Shown here in pieces: positions 9,373 to 17,370 of a DNA stretch of 64,000 bases. The stretch lies in the NCBI GenBank assembly GCA_024349765.1, contig AP026073.1:1364001-1428000 (forward strand), given 5' to 3'. Source of the DNA: Streptomyces nigrescens. GTDB taxonomy: Bacteria > Actinomycetota > Actinomycetes > Streptomycetales > Streptomycetaceae. How positions within the stretch are numbered: the stretch's first letter is position 1; every line of letters begins with the position of its first letter. Position numbers and translations under genes: made by a program. Under the pieces are notes generated by a model. That model ran no database searches. It was not told the origin of the DNA and worked only from the letters and a program-made list of their open reading frames with translations.

Positions 9373-9637
9373 CGTACGTTTTCGGCTGGCCCGCCGTGGG
9401 GGTTGCTGTTTTTTCGCCTTCGGCGGGGTGGGGTTTAGGGCCGGGGGCGCCCACCGGCGCGAGGGGGCGGCCCGGAGGCGCCTGTTGTGTGGACGTAAAG
9501 CGTCAGCAGTCCACACAACAGGCGCCGGAGGGCCGAACCCGCACCCCCCACCACCAGGCGCCCCCGGCCCAACAACCCCACGCCCGCCGAAGGCGGAAGA
9601 ACCCCAGCCCCCACGGCGGGCCAGCCGAAAACGTACG
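9373..9637. repeat. 265-bp near-perfect palindromic element (repeat family copy A)
   Basis: The whole gap between the serine hydrolase and the Rsm22 gene is one long inverted repeat. The outer arms are exact over 30 bp (9373-9402 against 9608-9637, beginning CGTACGTTTTCGGCTGGC). The middle arms pair imperfectly. The centre is the invariant core at 9485-9518, with arms TTGTGTGGAC and GTCCACACAA around a 14-base spacer; around it the pairing extends to GGCGCC on both sides. The same core occurs at 31461, 38386 and 55692. It could work as a strong bidirectional terminator or be a mobile palindromic unit. Confidence 0.85.
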
Positions 9638-9643
9638 TAGAAT
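9638..9643 (+). promoter_or_regulatory. probable -10 box of a leaderless promoter for the Rsm22 gene
   Basis: TAGAAT lies seven bases before the ATG at 9651, and no Shine-Dalgarno sequence is present. This spacing is typical of leaderless Streptomyces transcripts. It directly abuts the end of the palindromic element. Confidence 0.45.
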
Positions 9644-9650
9644 TTCGTCG

Positions 9651-10607
9651 ATGCACGACGAATTGCGCGCCGCACTGGCCGGCCTGCTCGACGGTCTGCC
9701 GCCCAAGCAGGCCGCGCAGGCCGTCGACCGGCTGATCGCCAACTACCGGGGACGCACCCCCACCGACGCCCCGGTCCTGCGCGACCGCGCGGACGTGGCC
9801 GCCTATGCGGCCTACCGGATGCCGGCCACCTTCGAGGCGGTGCGCGCCGCGCTGACCGCCTTCGCCGTCCGCGTCCCGGACTGGTCCCCGGCCACCCACC
9901 TCGACATCGGCGGCGGCACCGGTGCCGCGACCTGGGCCACCGCCGCCCTCTGGCAGGGGCACCACAGCACCGTCCTGGACTGGGCCCAGCCGGCCCTGGA
10001 CCTCGGCGCCGAACTCGCCGCCGGCATCCTTCCGGACACCACCTGGCGCCGCGGCACCATCGGCGAGGGCCTGACCGTCCCCGAGGGCACGGACCTGGTC
10101 ACCGTCTCCTACGTGCTCGGCGAACTCCGCCCCGAGGACCGCCGTGCGGTGGTCGCCGCGGCCGCCACCGCCACCGCCGTCGTCCTGATCGAACCGGGCC
10201 CCCCCGACGGCTACCTCCGCATCCGCGAGGCCCGCGACCAGCTCATCGAGGCCGGCCTGCGGATCGTCGCCCCCTGCCCGCACGCCGGGACCTGCCCGAT
10301 CGTGGTGGGCGAGGACTGGTGCCACTTCTCCGCCCGGGTCAGCCGCTCGTCCCTCCACCGCCAGGTCAAGGGCGGCGCGCTCCCGTACGAGGACGAGAAG
10401 TTCGCCTACGTCGCCGCGACCGCCCTCCCGGCCGAACCCGCCTCCGCCCGGATCGTCCGCAAACCACAGCTCCGCAAGGGCCAGGTCCTCCTCGACCTGT
10501 GCACCACGGACGAGGGGCTGCGGCGCACCACCGTCACCAAGCGGCACGGCGCGCAGTACCGCGAGGCCCGGGACGCCGCCTGGGGCGACAGCTGGCCCGG
10601 CGCCTGA
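9651..10607 (+). CDS. small ribosomal subunit Rsm22 family protein (methyltransferase fold)
   Basis: Member of the Rsm22/METTL17 family, which acts in small-subunit ribosome assembly. The N-terminal helical part (AVDRLIANYRG...VAAYAAYRMPATFEAV) matches the family. The SAM-binding glycine loop is THLDIGGGTGAATWA. A cysteine set, CPHAGTCPIV, then DWCHF and LLDLCTT, resembles the four-cysteine cluster that holds an iron-sulfur cluster in mitochondrial METTL17. The start at 9651 is set by homology and the leaderless promoter. Bacterial members are poorly characterised, and an rRNA methylation role is inferred only from the family. Confidence 0.85.
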   Translation: MHDELRAALAGLLDGLPPKQAAQAVDRLIANYRGRTPTDAPVLRDRADVAAYAAYRMPATFEAVRAALTAFAVRVPDWSPATHLDIGGGTGAATWATAALWQGHHSTVLDWAQPALDLGAELAAGILPDTTWRRGTIGEGLTVPEGTDLVTVSYVLGELRPEDRRAVVAAAATATAVVLIEPGPPDGYLRIREARDQLIEAGLRIVAPCPHAGTCPIVVGEDWCHFSARVSRSSLHRQVKGGALPYEDEKFAYVAATALPAEPASARIVRKPQLRKGQVLLDLCTTDEGLRRTTVTKRHGAQYREARDAAWGDSWPGA

Positions 10608-10628
10608 GCACGCCGGGCCCGGGCGGTC

Positions 10629-10805
10629 TCATCCCTTCCCGGTCGCCCGTTCCTGGAACTTGCGCAACAGCTCCTGCCGTTGGGCCTGCGCCCGGCCGCG
10701 GTCCGTGCCGCCCCGGCCGCCGCCGGCGCCGCCGCGCAGTGCTCCGCGCGACAGCTTGCTGCGGGTGCCGCCGACGCCGAGCATGTCCCCGTTGCCCTTG
10801 CTCAT
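10629..10805 (-). CDS. DUF6243-type small protein
   Basis: A 58-residue, highly charged, glycine-rich protein (SKGNGDMLGVGGTRSKLSRG ... ELLRKFQERATGKG) resembling the small Streptomyces DUF6243 family. The ATG at 10805 is supported by GGAGGA six bases upstream. It is divergent from the TetR gene at 10931 and shares its operator-rich promoter, so TetR control is likely. No transmembrane segment or cysteines. Function unknown. Confidence 0.75.
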   Translation of the reverse strand: MSKGNGDMLGVGGTRSKLSRGALRGGAGGGRGGTDRGRAQAQRQELLRKFQERATGKG

Positions 10806-10833
10806 GGGTTCCTCCTCCGTCGCACCGATAAAG

Positions 10834-10850
10834 CGAGACGATCCGTCTCG
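10834..10850. promoter_or_regulatory. TetR-type operator 1
   Basis: Palindrome CGAGACGATCCGTCTCG (arms CGAGACG/CGTCTCG) about 30 bp upstream of the DUF6243 start. It matches the two further sites at 10872-10906. Confidence 0.75.
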
Positions 10851-10871
10851 CGTAACGGGTTTCAGCATGCC

Positions 10872-10906
10872 CGAGACGTATCGTCTCGTCAAGACGATAC
10901 GTCTCG
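10872..10906. promoter_or_regulatory. tandem TetR-type operators 2 and 3
   Basis: Two 17-bp palindromes one base apart: CGAGACGTATCGTCTCG at 10872-10888 and CAAGACGATACGTCTCG at 10890-10906. They overlap the expected -35 region of the TetR gene, so autorepression is likely. Confidence 0.8.
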
Positions 10907-10918
10907 CCTAGCCCTCGC

Positions 10919-10924
10919 TACACT
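10919..10924 (+). promoter_or_regulatory. -10 box of the TetR gene, probably leaderless
   Basis: TACACT stands six bases before the ATG at 10931 with no ribosome binding site between. The tandem operators lie just upstream. Confidence 0.5.
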
Positions 10925-10930
10925 CGCCCC

Positions 10931-11557
10931 ATGGCCCACACCTCAGCCTCCTCCGCCGGCTCCGGCGCCAAAGCCCCCGACTCCTCCCGCCGCAGCGAGC
11001 GCTCCCGGCAGGCGATCTTCGACGCCGCGCTCGCGCTGGTCGGCGAGGTCGGCTACGACAAGCTCACGATCGAGGGCATCGCCTCCCGGGCCGGGGTCGG
11101 CAAGCAGACCATCTACCGCTGGTGGCCCTCCAAGGCCGCCGTCCTCCTGGACGCCTTCACCGCCGGCATCGACGAGGACTACGAGAAGGGCCTCCCGGAC
11201 ACCGGTGACCTCGCCGCCGACCTGAAGACCGTGCTCCGCGCGACCGCCGACGAATTCAACGACCACGCCTTCCAGGCCCCCTACCGCGCCCTCGCTGCGG
11301 CCGGCGCGAACGACGAGGAGCTCTCCCGCACCTTCGTCGCCCGGCTGATGGAGCCCGGCACCCAGGTCTACGTCAACCGGCTGCGACGGGCCCAGGAGGC
11401 CGGCGAGGTGGCCGCGGACATCGACGTACGGGTGGCTGTCGAGATGCTGCTGAGTCCCTTCTCACAGCGCTGGCTGATGCGCACCGGCGAATTGACCCAC
11501 GCCTTCGTCGACACCCTCGTCGACCAGGCATTGCGTGGTCTGCGGCCGCGGGACTGA
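10931..11557 (+). CDS. TetR/AcrR family transcriptional regulator
   Basis: One-component repressor of 208 residues. The N-terminal DNA-binding domain is complete: SRQAIFDAALALVGEVGYDKLTIEGIASRAGVGKQTIYRWWPSKAAVL, with recognition helix GKQTIYRWW. The ligand-binding C-terminal half (VNRLRRAQEAGEVAADIDVRVAVEMLLSPF) matches the AcrR-type C-terminal domain common in Streptomyces. It is divergent from the DUF6243 gene, and three near-identical palindromes lie between them. It most likely represses itself and that gene. The inducer is unknown. Confidence 0.92.
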   Translation: MAHTSASSAGSGAKAPDSSRRSERSRQAIFDAALALVGEVGYDKLTIEGIASRAGVGKQTIYRWWPSKAAVLLDAFTAGIDEDYEKGLPDTGDLAADLKTVLRATADEFNDHAFQAPYRALAAAGANDEELSRTFVARLMEPGTQVYVNRLRRAQEAGEVAADIDVRVAVEMLLSPFSQRWLMRTGELTHAFVDTLVDQALRGLRPRD

Positions 11558-11720
11558 CCCGGCCGGCCGAGCGCCCGGCACGCGCGGCGACCTGTCGGTG
11601 ATGGCCGGAAATGCCGGTATTCGACATCCTTCCGTTCACCCCGGATCCGCACACCGGTCACCCCGGGCGCAGGATGGTGGCAGCATTGATCCCAGACCAC
11701 CGCTCGAAGTGAGGGGATAG

Positions 11721-12473
11721 ATGGAACGCAAGAGCAGGTTCTCCCAGTGGCTGCGTCGGCCGAAGAGCGGATCGGACGGCGGCGATACGGACACGGGATC
11801 GGTTGCCGCGCGCGGCCGCGAGGACCTGCTGCTGGCCGCGGCCGATGCGGGCTTCCCGATCGCCCCGGCGGCGCACCCCTCCGGCTACGGCTGTTCCTGT
11901 GAGCGCATCGGCTGTCCCACCCCCGGACGCCACCCCATCTCCTTCGGCTGGCAGACCGTCGCCACCACCGACCGCGACAAGGTCGCCGCCTGGGTCCGCA
12001 CCCTCCCGCAGGCCAACTTCATCACCGCCACCGGCATCGCCCACGACGTCCTGGACGTCCCCGTCGAGGCCGGCCGCAGCGCCCTCGGACGACTGGAGGC
12101 GGCCGGCATCGAGGTCGGCCCGATCACCCTCAGCGGCGCCGGCTTCGGCGACGGCCGGATGCTGTTCTTCACCGCCACCCGCGGCACCCCGGACGACGAG
12201 GACGAGTGGTGGCCCTGTGAGCTGGACTGCCACCCCGAGACCATGGACGAGCATCCCGGCCTGCGCTGGCACTGCCGCGGCAGCTACGTCCTCCTGCCGC
12301 CCTCGACCCTCCCCGGCGAACAGCCCGCGGTGACCTGGCTGCGCGGCCCCGAACTCCCGCTGCCCGACCCGCTGACGCTGCTGGAGTCGCTCACCGACGC
12401 CTGCGCGGAGTTCAACGAGCGCGCCGACCGCGAGCACTACCACGAGAGCGCGGCCTGGCCGATCGGCCGCTGA
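11721..12473 (+). CDS. stand-alone bifunctional DNA primase/polymerase (prim-pol) N-terminal-type protein
   Basis: A 250-residue protein resembling the archaeo-eukaryotic prim-pol domain of actinobacterial elements. It has an N-terminal AADAGFPIAPAAHP strand-helix, a Cys-rich CSCERIGCPTPGRHPISFGW loop, the NFITATG segment, and a WHCRGSYVLLPPS block. At the place where active primases have a D-x-D/E metal motif it reads VLDVPVEAG, so at least one acidic ligand is shifted or lost. There is no helicase domain and no phage genes nearby. It may therefore be a conserved Streptomyces descendant with a regulatory or inactive role. Confidence 0.75.
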   Translation: MERKSRFSQWLRRPKSGSDGGDTDTGSVAARGREDLLLAAADAGFPIAPAAHPSGYGCSCERIGCPTPGRHPISFGWQTVATTDRDKVAAWVRTLPQANFITATGIAHDVLDVPVEAGRSALGRLEAAGIEVGPITLSGAGFGDGRMLFFTATRGTPDDEDEWWPCELDCHPETMDEHPGLRWHCRGSYVLLPPSTLPGEQPAVTWLRGPELPLPDPLTLLESLTDACAEFNERADREHYHESAAWPIGR

Positions 12474-12512
12474 CCGCCGCGCCCCGCGCACCGTTCTTCA
12501 CGTCCCCCGCCG

Positions 12513-12559
12513 TACGGACAAGGGGCCGCCGGAAACCTCCCGGCGGCCCCTTGTCCGTA
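12513..12559. terminator. bidirectional intrinsic terminator
   Basis: A perfect 20-bp stem (TACGGACAAGGGGCCGCCGG and its complement) with a seven-base AC-rich loop. It lies between the convergent prim-pol gene and the lipoprotein gene. Confidence 0.85.
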
Positions 12560-12609
12560 TCGCGTTGTCGGTATCGCGCGGTACGTCGCCCGCCCGTCTC
12601 CCGGCCGGC

Positions 12610-13599
12610 CTACAGCGGCTTGACCGACGTCTTGGCCTCGCGTCGGTTCAGCACCGTGATCTTGCCCCCGGAGCCCTTCGCCGGCACCGTCACCGCCTGC
12701 GCGGAGACCGTGGTGAAGGCCATCCGGCTGGTCTTCTTCACCGGCCCGTCCATCAGGCCCTGCAACTGGGCCGGGACCGTGATCACCGAACCCGCGGAGA
12801 CCGTCTTCTGCTGGTGGTAGAAGGTCGAGAAGAACACCAGCGCGCCGCCGTCCGTGGTCCGCAGCGCCACCGGCGGGAAGCCGGCCGCGGTGTCCTCCCA
12901 CAGGATGCGGGCGCCCGGCTGGTTGGTGTCCCGCGCGCGCCGGGCCCGCCAGCCGTCGGTGTTCGGCCCGGACGCGAAGATGCTGCCCTTGCCGGTGTTG
13001 AGGTAGTCGGCGTACGTACGGCTCAGCTTGCCCGGATCGACCGCCAGCCCGGACTTGCCGCCGGCCGGCACCGCCTCGGCGAAGCCGTCCTGGTCCGTCT
13101 TCAGCTCCGGCGCCTTGTTGCCGGCGAACTCCGCCAGGTAGACCGCCCGCCACTTCTCCTTGATGCCGTTGCGGCTGAACACCAGGAACCAGCGGCTGTA
13201 CGAACCGTCGGCCGCCTTGCGGTTGCTGGCCGCGTCGGCGATGAAGTACTTCGGCCAGCCCGCCTGCTTGGGGATCGTGAAGTGCGCGTCCTTGAACGCC
13301 AGGGCGGGGTAGGCCGGGTCGCCCTGCGGCTTCAGCGCGTGCGCCGCCTTTATCCCCGCCTGGTCGAGGGCGAGCAGTGCGCCGCCCTCGAACGAGGGAT
13401 TGAGCTCCGGATCGAGCTGCCGCTTGGCCTTGTTGAAGCCGGCGGCGAAGCGCTGCAGCGCCTTGGCGCCGTCAGCCTTCGTCACCGCCGGCAGCATCTC
13501 CCGCTCGCCGTGCACCGTCATGCACCCGCTCAGTATCACCAGCGCCGTCGCTGCCGACGTCACTGTTGCGGGCACCCGGAACGGCGACCTGCGTGTCAT
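12610..13599 (-). CDS. putative lipoprotein at the end of the efe operon
   Basis: A 329-residue exported protein with a basic N-region, a hydrophobic core and the lipobox LSGC (TSAATALVILSGCMTV). The mature part has no motif I can assign to an enzyme. It contains WFLVFSRNG and LVFFSTFYHQQ segments typical of a conserved Streptomyces lipoprotein of unknown role. The ATG at 13599 is chosen from the signal peptide. Its 5' end overlaps the 3' end of efeU by 128 nt on the same strand, implying co-transcription, although the overlap is unusually long. A link to iron is inferred only from position. Confidence 0.75.
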   Translation of the reverse strand: MTRRSPFRVPATVTSAATALVILSGCMTVHGEREMLPAVTKADGAKALQRFAAGFNKAKRQLDPELNPSFEGGALLALDQAGIKAAHALKPQGDPAYPALAFKDAHFTIPKQAGWPKYFIADAASNRKAADGSYSRWFLVFSRNGIKEKWRAVYLAEFAGNKAPELKTDQDGFAEAVPAGGKSGLAVDPGKLSRTYADYLNTGKGSIFASGPNTDGWRARRARDTNQPGARILWEDTAAGFPPVALRTTDGGALVFFSTFYHQQKTVSAGSVITVPAQLQGLMDGPVKKTSRMAFTTVSAQAVTVPAKGSGGKITVLNRREAKTSVKPL

Positions 13600-14464
13600 G
13601 GGGCTCGGGCTCCTTCGGGGCGACCGGGGCGGACTGGGTGGCCGCCGGGGTGGCACGATTCGGCGCCACCCTACCGGGGGCGAGGAAGAAGCCGAGCGTG
13701 GGGATCAGATACAGAGCCCACACCGTGACCTGGAGGACGGTCGGGTCCGGCTGGAAGTTGAAGATGCCCTTCAGCAGGGTGCCGTACCAGCTGTCGGCCG
13801 GGATCTGCGCGCTGATGTCGAACGCCTGCGCGCTCAGCCCGGGCAGCACGGCCGCCTCCTGCAGGTCGTGGAAGCCGTACGCCAGCACGCCCGCCGCGAC
13901 CACGACCAGCATCCCGCCGGTCCAGGTGAAGAACTTCGCGAGGTTGATCCGCACCGCACCGCGGTAGAACAGCCAGCCCAGCAGCACGGCGGTCGCCAGC
14001 CCCAGCAGCGCCCCGACCAGCGGCCGTACGCCGTCGTTGGCGGACTGCGCGGCGGTCCAGATGAACAGCGCGGTCTCCAGGCCCTCCCGGCCCACCGACA
14101 GGAACGCGGTGACCACCAGGGCCACGGTGCCCATCTGCAGCGCCGCGTCCAGCTTGCCGTGCAGCTCCTTCTTCAGGTGCCGCGCGGTGCGCCGCATCCA
14201 GAAGACCATCCACGTCACCAGGCCCACGGCGATGATCGACAGCGAACCGCCGAGCGCCTCCTGCGCCTTGAACGTCAGGGTCTCCGAGCCGAACTGCAGC
14301 GCCGCCCCGAACGCGAACGACAGCACCACGGCGAGCGCGATGCCGAGCCAGACCGGGCGCAGCGCCTCCCGCCGGCCGGTCTTGACCAGATAGGCGATGA
14401 GGATGCAGACGACGAGGCTGGCCTCCAGCCCCTCGCGCAGTCCGATCAGGTAATTGCCGAACAC
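13472..14464 (-). CDS. efeU: EfeU/FTR1-type iron permease
   Basis: Membrane permease of the oxidase-dependent iron transporter family, about 330 residues with seven hydrophobic segments. Both iron-binding REGLE motifs are present: LREGLEASLVV near the N-terminus and GREGLETALFI in the fourth helix. The C-terminal tail after the last helix (APGRVAPNRATPAATQSAPV...) is long, polar and Pro/Ala-rich. It is this tail that overlaps the downstream lipoprotein gene. It is third in the order efeO-efeB-efeU. With EfeO and EfeB it should import iron after periplasmic oxidation of ferrous iron. Confidence 0.92.
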   Translation of the reverse strand: MFGNYLIGLREGLEASLVVCILIAYLVKTGRREALRPVWLGIALAVVLSFAFGAALQFGSETLTFKAQEALGGSLSIIAVGLVTWMVFWMRRTARHLKKELHGKLDAALQMGTVALVVTAFLSVGREGLETALFIWTAAQSANDGVRPLVGALLGLATAVLLGWLFYRGAVRINLAKFFTWTGGMLVVVAAGVLAYGFHDLQEAAVLPGLSAQAFDISAQIPADSWYGTLLKGIFNFQPDPTVLQVTVWALYLIPTLGFFLAPGRVAPNRATPAATQSAPVAPKEPEPHDTQVAVPGARNSDVGSDGAGDTERVHDGARRAGDAAGGDEG

Positions 14465-14531
14465 GCCGGTCCCTTCCCTTCTTTGCTACGGCCGCCCGTT
14501 CCGGACGGCGATCTCGCCGGTGGCGGCGGTG

Positions 14532-15866
14532 TCAGGCGAACAGCTCCCGGCCCCACCAGTCGTCCGCCTTCCGGACGCCCGGCGGCACCGCGAAGACCGC
14601 GGAACCCACGTGCTGGATGTACTCGTTGAGCGCGTCGTTCTGCGACAGCTTCTGCTGCAGCGGCACGAAGCCGTGCCGCACGTCGCGCTGGTAGGCGAGG
14701 AAGAACAGTCCGGCGTCCAGCCGGCCCAGTCCGTCCGTCCCGTCGGTGAAGGAGTAGCCGCGGCGCAGGATGCGGACCCCGCCGTTGGAGTCGGGGTGCG
14801 CGAGCCGGACGTGCGCGGTCGGCAGCATCGACTTCAGGTGCGGGGCGTCCCGCTCGTGCTTCCGGCCGGCCGGTGCGCCTTCGCCCTTGGTGCGGCCGAA
14901 GACGTCCTCCTGCTCCTTGAGCGAGGTGCGGTCCCAGGTCTCGATGTGCATCCGTATCCGGCGCGCGACGAGGTACGAACCGCCCGCCATCCAGCCGGCC
15001 TTGCCCTTCTCGTCGCCGTCGCCGACCCAGACGTGCTTGTCGAGCGCCGCGGTGTCGGTGCCGGCGAGGTTGTGGGTGCCGTCCTTGAAACCGAACATGT
15101 TGCGCGGGGTCTGCGCCTCCGGCGTCGTCGAGGACGTCTTGCCGAAGCCCAGCTGCGACCAGCGGATGGCGACCTTGCCGAAGCCGATCCGGGCGAGGTT
15201 GCGGATGGCGTGCACCGCCACCTGCGGGTCGTCCGCGCACGCCTGGACGCACAGGTCGCCGCCGCTGCGGGACTTGTCGAGGTTGTCGCCGGGGAACTGC
15301 GGCAGGTCGATCAGCGCCGCGGGCCGCCGGTCCTTGATGCCGAACCGGTCCTTGCCGTCCTTCTCGAACAGCGACGGGCCGATGCCGAAGGTCAGGGTGA
15401 GCCGGGACGGCGGCAGACCGAGCGCCTCACCGGTGTCGTCCGGCGGCGCCTCCGCCAGCCCGCCGACCGCGCCGTCACCGACCGCGTCACCGGCCGTCAT
15501 CCGCGCGGCGGCCTTGGTCCACTCCTTGAGCAGGGCGATCAGCTCGTCGCGGTCGTCGGTGGTGACGTCGAACGCGGCGAAGTGCAGCCGGTCCTGGACG
15601 GCGGTGGCGATACCCGCCTGGTGCGCGCCGTGGAAGGCCACCGCGGCGCCCGCGGTGGCGTCCGCGCCGGCCGGCTGGACGTCGTTGCCGGTCCGCAGCG
15701 CCGCGGCCGTACCGCCGGCCGCCACCGCGCCGAGCGCCAGCCCCGCACCGCCCCAGCCGAGCAGTGAACGCCGGGACGGCGCCCGCCCGTCGGTGCCCTG
15801 CGAGGCCTCGGGGGCCTTCGTCACGTCGTCCGTCTTGTCTGCCATACCGTCCTCGTCCTGCGTCAT
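14532..15866 (-). CDS. efeB: EfeB deferrochelatase/DyP-type heme peroxidase, Tat-exported
   Basis: Dye-decolorising-type heme peroxidase of 444 residues. The twin-arginine signal is PSRRSLLGWGGAGLALGAVAAGG. The DyP signature GFKDGTHN is present (MFGFKDGTHNLAGTD), as is the conserved distal Arg region (LVARRIRMHIETWDR). EfeB oxidises Fe(II) or removes iron from heme outside the membrane in partnership with EfeO and EfeU. It lies 24 bases after efeO and 67 bases before efeU, consistent with one operon under iron control. Confidence 0.93.
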   Translation of the reverse strand: MTQDEDGMADKTDDVTKAPEASQGTDGRAPSRRSLLGWGGAGLALGAVAAGGTAAALRTGNDVQPAGADATAGAAVAFHGAHQAGIATAVQDRLHFAAFDVTTDDRDELIALLKEWTKAAARMTAGDAVGDGAVGGLAEAPPDDTGEALGLPPSRLTLTFGIGPSLFEKDGKDRFGIKDRRPAALIDLPQFPGDNLDKSRSGGDLCVQACADDPQVAVHAIRNLARIGFGKVAIRWSQLGFGKTSSTTPEAQTPRNMFGFKDGTHNLAGTDTAALDKHVWVGDGDEKGKAGWMAGGSYLVARRIRMHIETWDRTSLKEQEDVFGRTKGEGAPAGRKHERDAPHLKSMLPTAHVRLAHPDSNGGVRILRRGYSFTDGTDGLGRLDAGLFFLAYQRDVRHGFVPLQQKLSQNDALNEYIQHVGSAVFAVPPGVRKADDWWGRELFA

Positions 15867-15890
15867 CCTGATCCCCTGCCCGGCGGCGGA

Positions 15891-17042
15891 CTACTTGGCG
15901 GTGGCCACGGCTGCGGCCAGCTTCGACAGCGGCTCGGCCAGCGCGTTGACGCCGTCCGAGAGCTTCTTGCGGTCGCCCTTGCCGACCGTGTCGTACGAGA
16001 CGAACCCGTCGGCGGCCTTGTCGTCGCGGTGGTCGTCGAGCAGCGCGCGGATCGCCGCGAACTGCTTGTCCAGCTCCTTGGCCAGCGCCGGCTCGTTCTT
16101 GGCGACGACCGGCTTGAGCAGCTCGTACGCCTTCTCGGCGCCCTCGACGTTGCCCTGGAAGTCGACCAGGTCGGTGTGGCTGTAGCGCTCTTCCTCACCG
16201 GTGACCTTGCCGGTGGCGACCTCGTCGAGCAGTTCCTTGGCGCCGTTGGCCATGCTGGTCGGGGTGATCTCGGCCTTGCCGACCCGCTTCTGCCAGTCCT
16301 TGAGGTCGGTGATCAGCTGGTCGGCGAGCTTCTTGTCGTCCCCGGAGATCTTCTTCTCCTCCCACAGGGACTTCTCCAGCTTGTGCCAGCCGGTCCACTT
16401 CTGGCCGCCGGTGAGGCCGTCGGCCCGCACGTCGACCTTGGGGTCGATGTCGCCGAACGACTCGGCGACCGGCTCGGTGCGCTCCCAGCCGATCCGGGAC
16501 AGCGCATAGGCCTTCTTCGCGGCCTCCAGATCGCCGGCCTTGACGGCGTCGGCGAACTTCTGGGCCTTCGGCAGGGTCTCGTCGGCCTGCTCCTGGACGT
16601 AACGGCGGTACGCGGCGACCGCGGCGTCCAGCTTGGGGTCGCGCTTGGCGGCCGCGCTCTTCCCGCTGACCGTCACCTTCTGCCGGATGCCGTCGCCCTT
16701 CATGCCCGGCTTGCAGGCTATTTCGTACGAACCGGCCTTGATCTCCGCGGTGATCTCGGCGTTGGTGCCGGGGCCGATGTTCTCCCGCTCGGTCACGATC
16801 CGGTCGCCCGGGGCGTAGACGTACACCTCGGTGACCTTGGAGCCCTTGTTCTCCACCGAGAACTGCACGTGCCCGGCCGGGAACTCCTTGGTGGACAGCT
16901 CGCAGCTGGAGTCGGTCGCGGTCACCTTGACCGCGCCCTTCCCGCCTCCCTTGCCGTCGTTCTTCGCGGCGCAGCCGGCGACGGCGGTGACGGCCGTGGC
17001 CGCGGCGAGGGCGGCGACGGCGGAGGAGCGAAGGGCTCGCAT
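15891..17042 (-). CDS. efeO: EfeO iron uptake lipoprotein (cupredoxin plus M75 domain)
   Basis: Periplasmic-side component of the EfeUOB ferrous iron system, about 383 residues. The ATG at 17042 follows GGAG by seven bases and opens a lipoprotein signal (RALRSSAVAALAAATAVTAVAGCAAK). The first half is a cupredoxin-like domain (VKVTATDSSCELSTKEFPAG...SYEIACKPGMKGDGI). The second is the helical M75 imelysin domain with GWHKLEKSLW, a variant of the HxxE metal-binding region. It is first in the operon and directly downstream of an iron box at 17128-17146. Confidence 0.93.
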   Translation of the reverse strand: MRALRSSAVAALAAATAVTAVAGCAAKNDGKGGGKGAVKVTATDSSCELSTKEFPAGHVQFSVENKGSKVTEVYVYAPGDRIVTERENIGPGTNAEITAEIKAGSYEIACKPGMKGDGIRQKVTVSGKSAAAKRDPKLDAAVAAYRRYVQEQADETLPKAQKFADAVKAGDLEAAKKAYALSRIGWERTEPVAESFGDIDPKVDVRADGLTGGQKWTGWHKLEKSLWEEKKISGDDKKLADQLITDLKDWQKRVGKAEITPTSMANGAKELLDEVATGKVTGEEERYSHTDLVDFQGNVEGAEKAYELLKPVVAKNEPALAKELDKQFAAIRALLDDHRDDKAADGFVSYDTVGKGDRKKLSDGVNALAEPLSKLAAAVATAK

Positions 17043-17127
17043 ACGGGGCTCCAAGCGGGCTAGGACGAAGAAACGGTGCAGTGGAACGGTAATCAATGGC
17101 CGGAGCCACCACTAAGGCGGCCCTAAC

Positions 17128-17146
17128 TTATCTGAGGCTTACCTAT
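17128..17146. promoter_or_regulatory. iron box upstream of efeO
   Basis: On the minus strand ATAGGTAAGCCTCAGATAA matches the DmdR/IdeR consensus TWAGGTWAGSCTWACCTWA at 15 of 19 positions. It lies about 86 bp upstream of the efeO start. Confidence 0.65.
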
Positions 17147-17327
17147 TTCTGCCCGCCCTGTCCAGTGATCCCGCTCTCATGCGCAACGGCCCCATCACGG
17201 ATTGGCCCGCCGCACATCACGGAACGGTCATGCGCCGGTCAAGGTAAGGGCCCACCCTCGATCCCGCCCGTGACCGGCACTTTTCGCCCTTCGTCGCCCG
17301 CGCGGCGCAGGCCATCGCGCGCACTGG

Positions 17328-17346
17328 TTAGGTTAACCTTACCTAA
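17328..17346. promoter_or_regulatory. second iron box (DmdR/IdeR type)
   Basis: TTAGGTTAACCTTACCTAA is a strong match to the actinobacterial iron-box palindrome. It sits 25 bp before a small open frame at 17371 and 131 bp before the PhzF-like gene, so it probably controls rightward transcription. Confidence 0.75.
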
Positions 17347-17370
17347 GTCACTGTCTCCTGGGGGTGCTCC

